Notes under the pieces: generated by a model
What the model saw: only the letters and a program-made list of their open reading frames with translations
What the model was told of the DNA's origin: nothing
The model's database searches: none
Assembly: GCF_900890705.1 (NCBI RefSeq)
Contig: NZ_CAAHFH010000001.1
Span: 992,001-1,056,000, forward strand
From: Pontiella sulfatireligans
Lineage (GTDB): Bacteria > Verrucomicrobiota > Kiritimatiellia > Kiritimatiellales > Pontiellaceae
Length of the DNA stretch: 64,000 nt
Direction: 5' to 3'
Made by a program: the position numbers and the translations under genes
In this document: positions 61,824 through 64,000 of the stretch, piece after piece
How positions within the stretch are numbered: the first letter of the stretch is position 1
Layout: every line of letters starts with the position of its first letter

Positions 61824-63307
61824 TATTTATCCTTTTTGAAAACATCGATCCCGACGTCGTTATGCTGGGACGTTCCGGGGGTGCTGCGGCCATCGGCTAC
61901 CTGCTTTTTCAGCAGGGTTAGTAGCTGTTCCACCTTTTCGGGGTGCTGGCCTGCAAGGTTCGTGGTTTCTCCAATATCCTTTTCCATATCGTAGAGCTGA
62001 TATTCCGGCAGACCTTCTTTGCGAGCGGCCGCGTCTTTCGGACCGCTCCATCCGCCGGAACCGGGATGGAGGCACAGCTTCCATTTGCCCTGCCGGATGG
62101 AAAACTTTCCATTGATGGAATGGTGCACCACCGCATCGTGAACCGGCTTCGTGTTTTTGCCGAGCAATACAGGAAGAATGCTGACAGAATCCTCGCCCTC
62201 GTTAGCGGCCAGTTTTTGTCCGGTTAGTTGGGCACAAGTGGCCAGCATATCGGTATGGCAGACCAACTCCTGATTTGTGGAACCGGCCTTCACCTTGCCC
62301 GGCCAACGCACGACAAACGGTACGCGATGCCCGCCATCCCAGCCATCGGACTTGTAGCCGCGCAGGTGCGCACTCGGATAGTGGCCGTATTTTTTGATCA
62401 GGTCGGCAGCATGGGCCGGCCCAGCCGAGCAGCCGTTATCGGAGGTAAAAAAGACCAGTGTGTTGTCGGCCATCCCCCTGTCTTCCAAGGCCTGGAGAAC
62501 GCGACCAACCACATCGTCGGTTTCCATCAGGAAATCGCAATAGTCACCCATGCCGCTTTTACCGATCCAATCCTTGGAAGGGGCAATCGGGGTATGGGGG
62601 GAGTTGAGGGCGAGATAGAGAAAAAACGGGTTATCCGTTCCGGCCTGTTCGCCGATATAGTTCACGGCACGGTTGCCGAGAAACTCCAGCACCTCGTTCT
62701 TCGGCTTGTCAGCAATCACCCGATCATTCTCAACAAAGGTCTCTATGATCGCCGAATGGTGAAAGCCGATATAATAGTCGAAACCTCGCGTGATCGGACT
62801 GTCCTCCACGCGTGTACCGACGGGCATGCCGGCATTCCATTTTTTCTTCTTGCTCCCCTGTACCCTTTCGCCGCCTTCATCGACGAAGTTATAAACCAAG
62901 TGCCACTTGCCGATTGCGACCGTGTGGTATCCGGAACGCTTTAACAATGCGGGAACAGTCAGGCGATCCTCAGCGATCATCGGGGTTCCGTTATGATGCA
63001 CTACGCCGTTCTGCAGACGGGTGCGCCATGCGTAGCGCCCGGTCAGCACACCGTAGCGCGTCGGGGTGCAGACCGACGAGCCAGAGTGGGCATCGGTAAA
63101 GACCATGCCTTGCGAAGCCAGCTTGTCCACATGCGGCGTCGGCACCTTGCTCCGATCCGGATTTAAAGCATGTATTTCACCATATCCCAGATCATCGCAA
63201 ATGATATAGACGATGCTTGGCAGTCCTTCTACAGCAGCATGAACCAGAGAAGCCACAGCCCACAATACAACAGTGAATGCCCTGATTTCTTTTCTCGTAT
63301 TCATCAT
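61823..63307 (-). CDS. Secreted S1-family sulfatase (arylsulfatase-A-like)
   Basis: This 494-residue sulfatase has a signal peptide, IVYIICDDLGYGEIHALNPD, and the formylglycine motif CTPTR (Cys80) in SVCTPTRYGVLTGRYAWRTR. GKWHLVYNF, FFTSDNGCSAGPAHAADLI and GGHRVPFVVRWPGKVKAG follow. It is a close relative of the sulfatase at 22065 and probably of the same subfamily. It ends in an overlap with the GH97 start and lies 17 bases after the sulfatase at 63325, so three genes are closely packed. The start may be 63307 or 63304 (two ATGs in a row). Confidence 0.93.
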   Translation of the reverse strand: MMNTRKEIRAFTVVLWAVASLVHAAVEGLPSIVYIICDDLGYGEIHALNPDRSKVPTPHVDKLASQGMVFTDAHSGSSVCTPTRYGVLTGRYAWRTRLQNGVVHHNGTPMIAEDRLTVPALLKRSGYHTVAIGKWHLVYNFVDEGGERVQGSKKKKWNAGMPVGTRVEDSPITRGFDYYIGFHHSAIIETFVENDRVIADKPKNEVLEFLGNRAVNYIGEQAGTDNPFFLYLALNSPHTPIAPSKDWIGKSGMGDYCDFLMETDDVVGRVLQALEDRGMADNTLVFFTSDNGCSAGPAHAADLIKKYGHYPSAHLRGYKSDGWDGGHRVPFVVRWPGKVKAGSTNQELVCHTDMLATCAQLTGQKLAANEGEDSVSILPVLLGKNTKPVHDAVVHHSINGKFSIRQGKWKLCLHPGSGGWSGPKDAAARKEGLPEYQLYDMEKDIGETTNLAGQHPEKVEQLLTLLKKQVADGRSTPGTSQHNDVGIDVFKKDK

Positions 63308-63324
63308 AAGCTCATCGATCCGAC

Positions 63325-64000
63325 CTATTCCGAAGGCCGTTCATTGTTTTTCCAGCCCTTACCGTCCAGCTTGGTGCAACGATATTTGGCATCCAATTCC
63401 GTCTGCGCCCCTTTGTCGCCCTGCTGCTTCATCCAGGCATCCAGCTTGGCGGCATGTTCTTTCAAGATGCCGCTATTTTCAGGATTCGCGGCCAGATTGT
63501 TGCGGCAGTAGGGATCGGCAATGATGTCGTACAGCTCTTCGGCCGGGCGGCGGATATAATTATCAATCAGGGCGCGGGCATTTTTATCCCCGTCGTTGGC
63601 GCGCTCCACCCATTCCCCAATATAGCCGGAAGCTTCCTTGCCATCGGCAATCCGACGAGTGGGCCCCACCGTGAATTTGCCTTCCGGCGTTAGGTTACGA
63701 ATGTAGCGGTAACGCTTCGAAACAACGGATCGCGTTCCATACGGCTCTTTGAATCCGTTCACGCCAACGGTCGTGTGCAGCGAATAGGAATAATCTTTAT
63801 GGGTCGTCGATTCGCCGATCAACACAGGGAGAAAGGAAAGCCCCTCGACTGCTTTCGGAATAGGAGCCCCTGCGACCTTAAGCAGCGTGGGCACCACGTC
63901 GCAGTATTCCACGATCGCATCGCTTTTGCTTCCGGCGGCGATTTTGCCCGGCCACCGCGCCACGAGTCCGCTGGCCACACCGTTTTCATAGGTGGTCCAT
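63325..64000 (-). CDS. S1-family sulfatase, C-terminal part (5' end outside window)
   Basis: The frame stays open to the window edge; the visible 225 residues begin WTTYENGVASGLVARWPGKI, the block that in S1 sulfatases follows the active-site barrel. YCDVVPTLLKVAGAPIP, VVSKRYRYIRN and PAEELYDIIADPYCRNNLAANPEN are typical of the C-terminal subdomain. The formylglycine motif is beyond the edge. The end is charged and lysine-rich. It is the most upstream visible gene of the group that runs down to the ECF sigma gene. Confidence 0.85.
   Translation of the reverse strand, partial: WTTYENGVASGLVARWPGKIAAGSKSDAIVEYCDVVPTLLKVAGAPIPKAVEGLSFLPVLIGESTTHKDYSYSLHTTVGVNGFKEPYGTRSVVSKRYRYIRNLTPEGKFTVGPTRRIADGKEASGYIGEWVERANDGDKNARALIDNYIRRPAEELYDIIADPYCRNNLAANPENSGILKEHAAKLDAWMKQQGDKGAQTELDAKYRCTKLDGKGWKNNERPSE

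Overview
The window looks like a polysaccharide-degradation region from a marine Kiritimatiellota bacterium (Pontiella-like). I infer this from the many secreted S1 sulfatases, the fucose-active glycoside hydrolases, a PEP-CTERM protein, an SLA1-homology (SHD1) domain, a DUF1080 protein and Ser/Thr kinase/ECF sigma pairs. No rRNA, tRNA or housekeeping gene is present to confirm it. Almost every CDS begins with a signal peptide, and nearly all lie on the minus strand.

Layout: (1) 1-1475: the 3' end of a membrane Ser/Thr kinase (+) converging on an ECF sigma gene (-), with a hairpin repeat between them. (2) 1618-5744: a frameshifted DUF1080 gene and a large beta-helix protein; a lone plus-strand sulfatase follows at 5936-7351. 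(3) 7444-32611: a tight minus-strand run of 14 genes, read from 32611 down: a TonB-like SHD1 protein, a GH95-like enzyme, a TonB-like VWA protein, a GH43-like propeller, a second GH95-like enzyme, two sulfatases, GH29, a sulfatase, a second propeller, a beta-helix protein, GH95, GH28 and GH29. A complete 1460-bp IS4-family element splits this run between genes at 13065-14524. (4) 33259-34956: a sulfatase with an EF-hand tail, behind a 647-nt non-coding stretch. (5) 35064-46852: five secreted proteins, four of them large multidomain proteins and one with a PEP-CTERM tail; three of them share an apparently undescribed beta-sandwich module. (6) 46983-49769: a complete kinase converging on a second ECF sigma gene, with the same hairpin repeat between them. 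(7) 49825-64000: GH95-like, GH20, a giant sulfatase with three 222-residue repeats, GH97 and two more sulfatases, the last running off the window.

Together the eight sulfatases would remove sulfate esters. GH29 and GH95 would release L-fucose, and GH28, GH20, GH97, the propellers and the beta-helix proteins would attack the rest. A fucose-containing sulfated polysaccharide such as fucoidan is the most likely target (inference). There is no SusC/SusD pair, no sugar transporter and no sulfatase-maturation gene in the window. Control may run through the kinase/ECF pairs, each of which sits at the 3' end of an enzyme run.

The most unusual signals are an iterated palindrome (TTCCAA-N3-TTGGAA) scattered through the coding regions, the shared beta-sandwich module, the pair of TonB-like proteins with different C-terminal halves, the kinase without the usual beta-3 lysine, and the exact 666-bp tandem duplication in the giant sulfatase.
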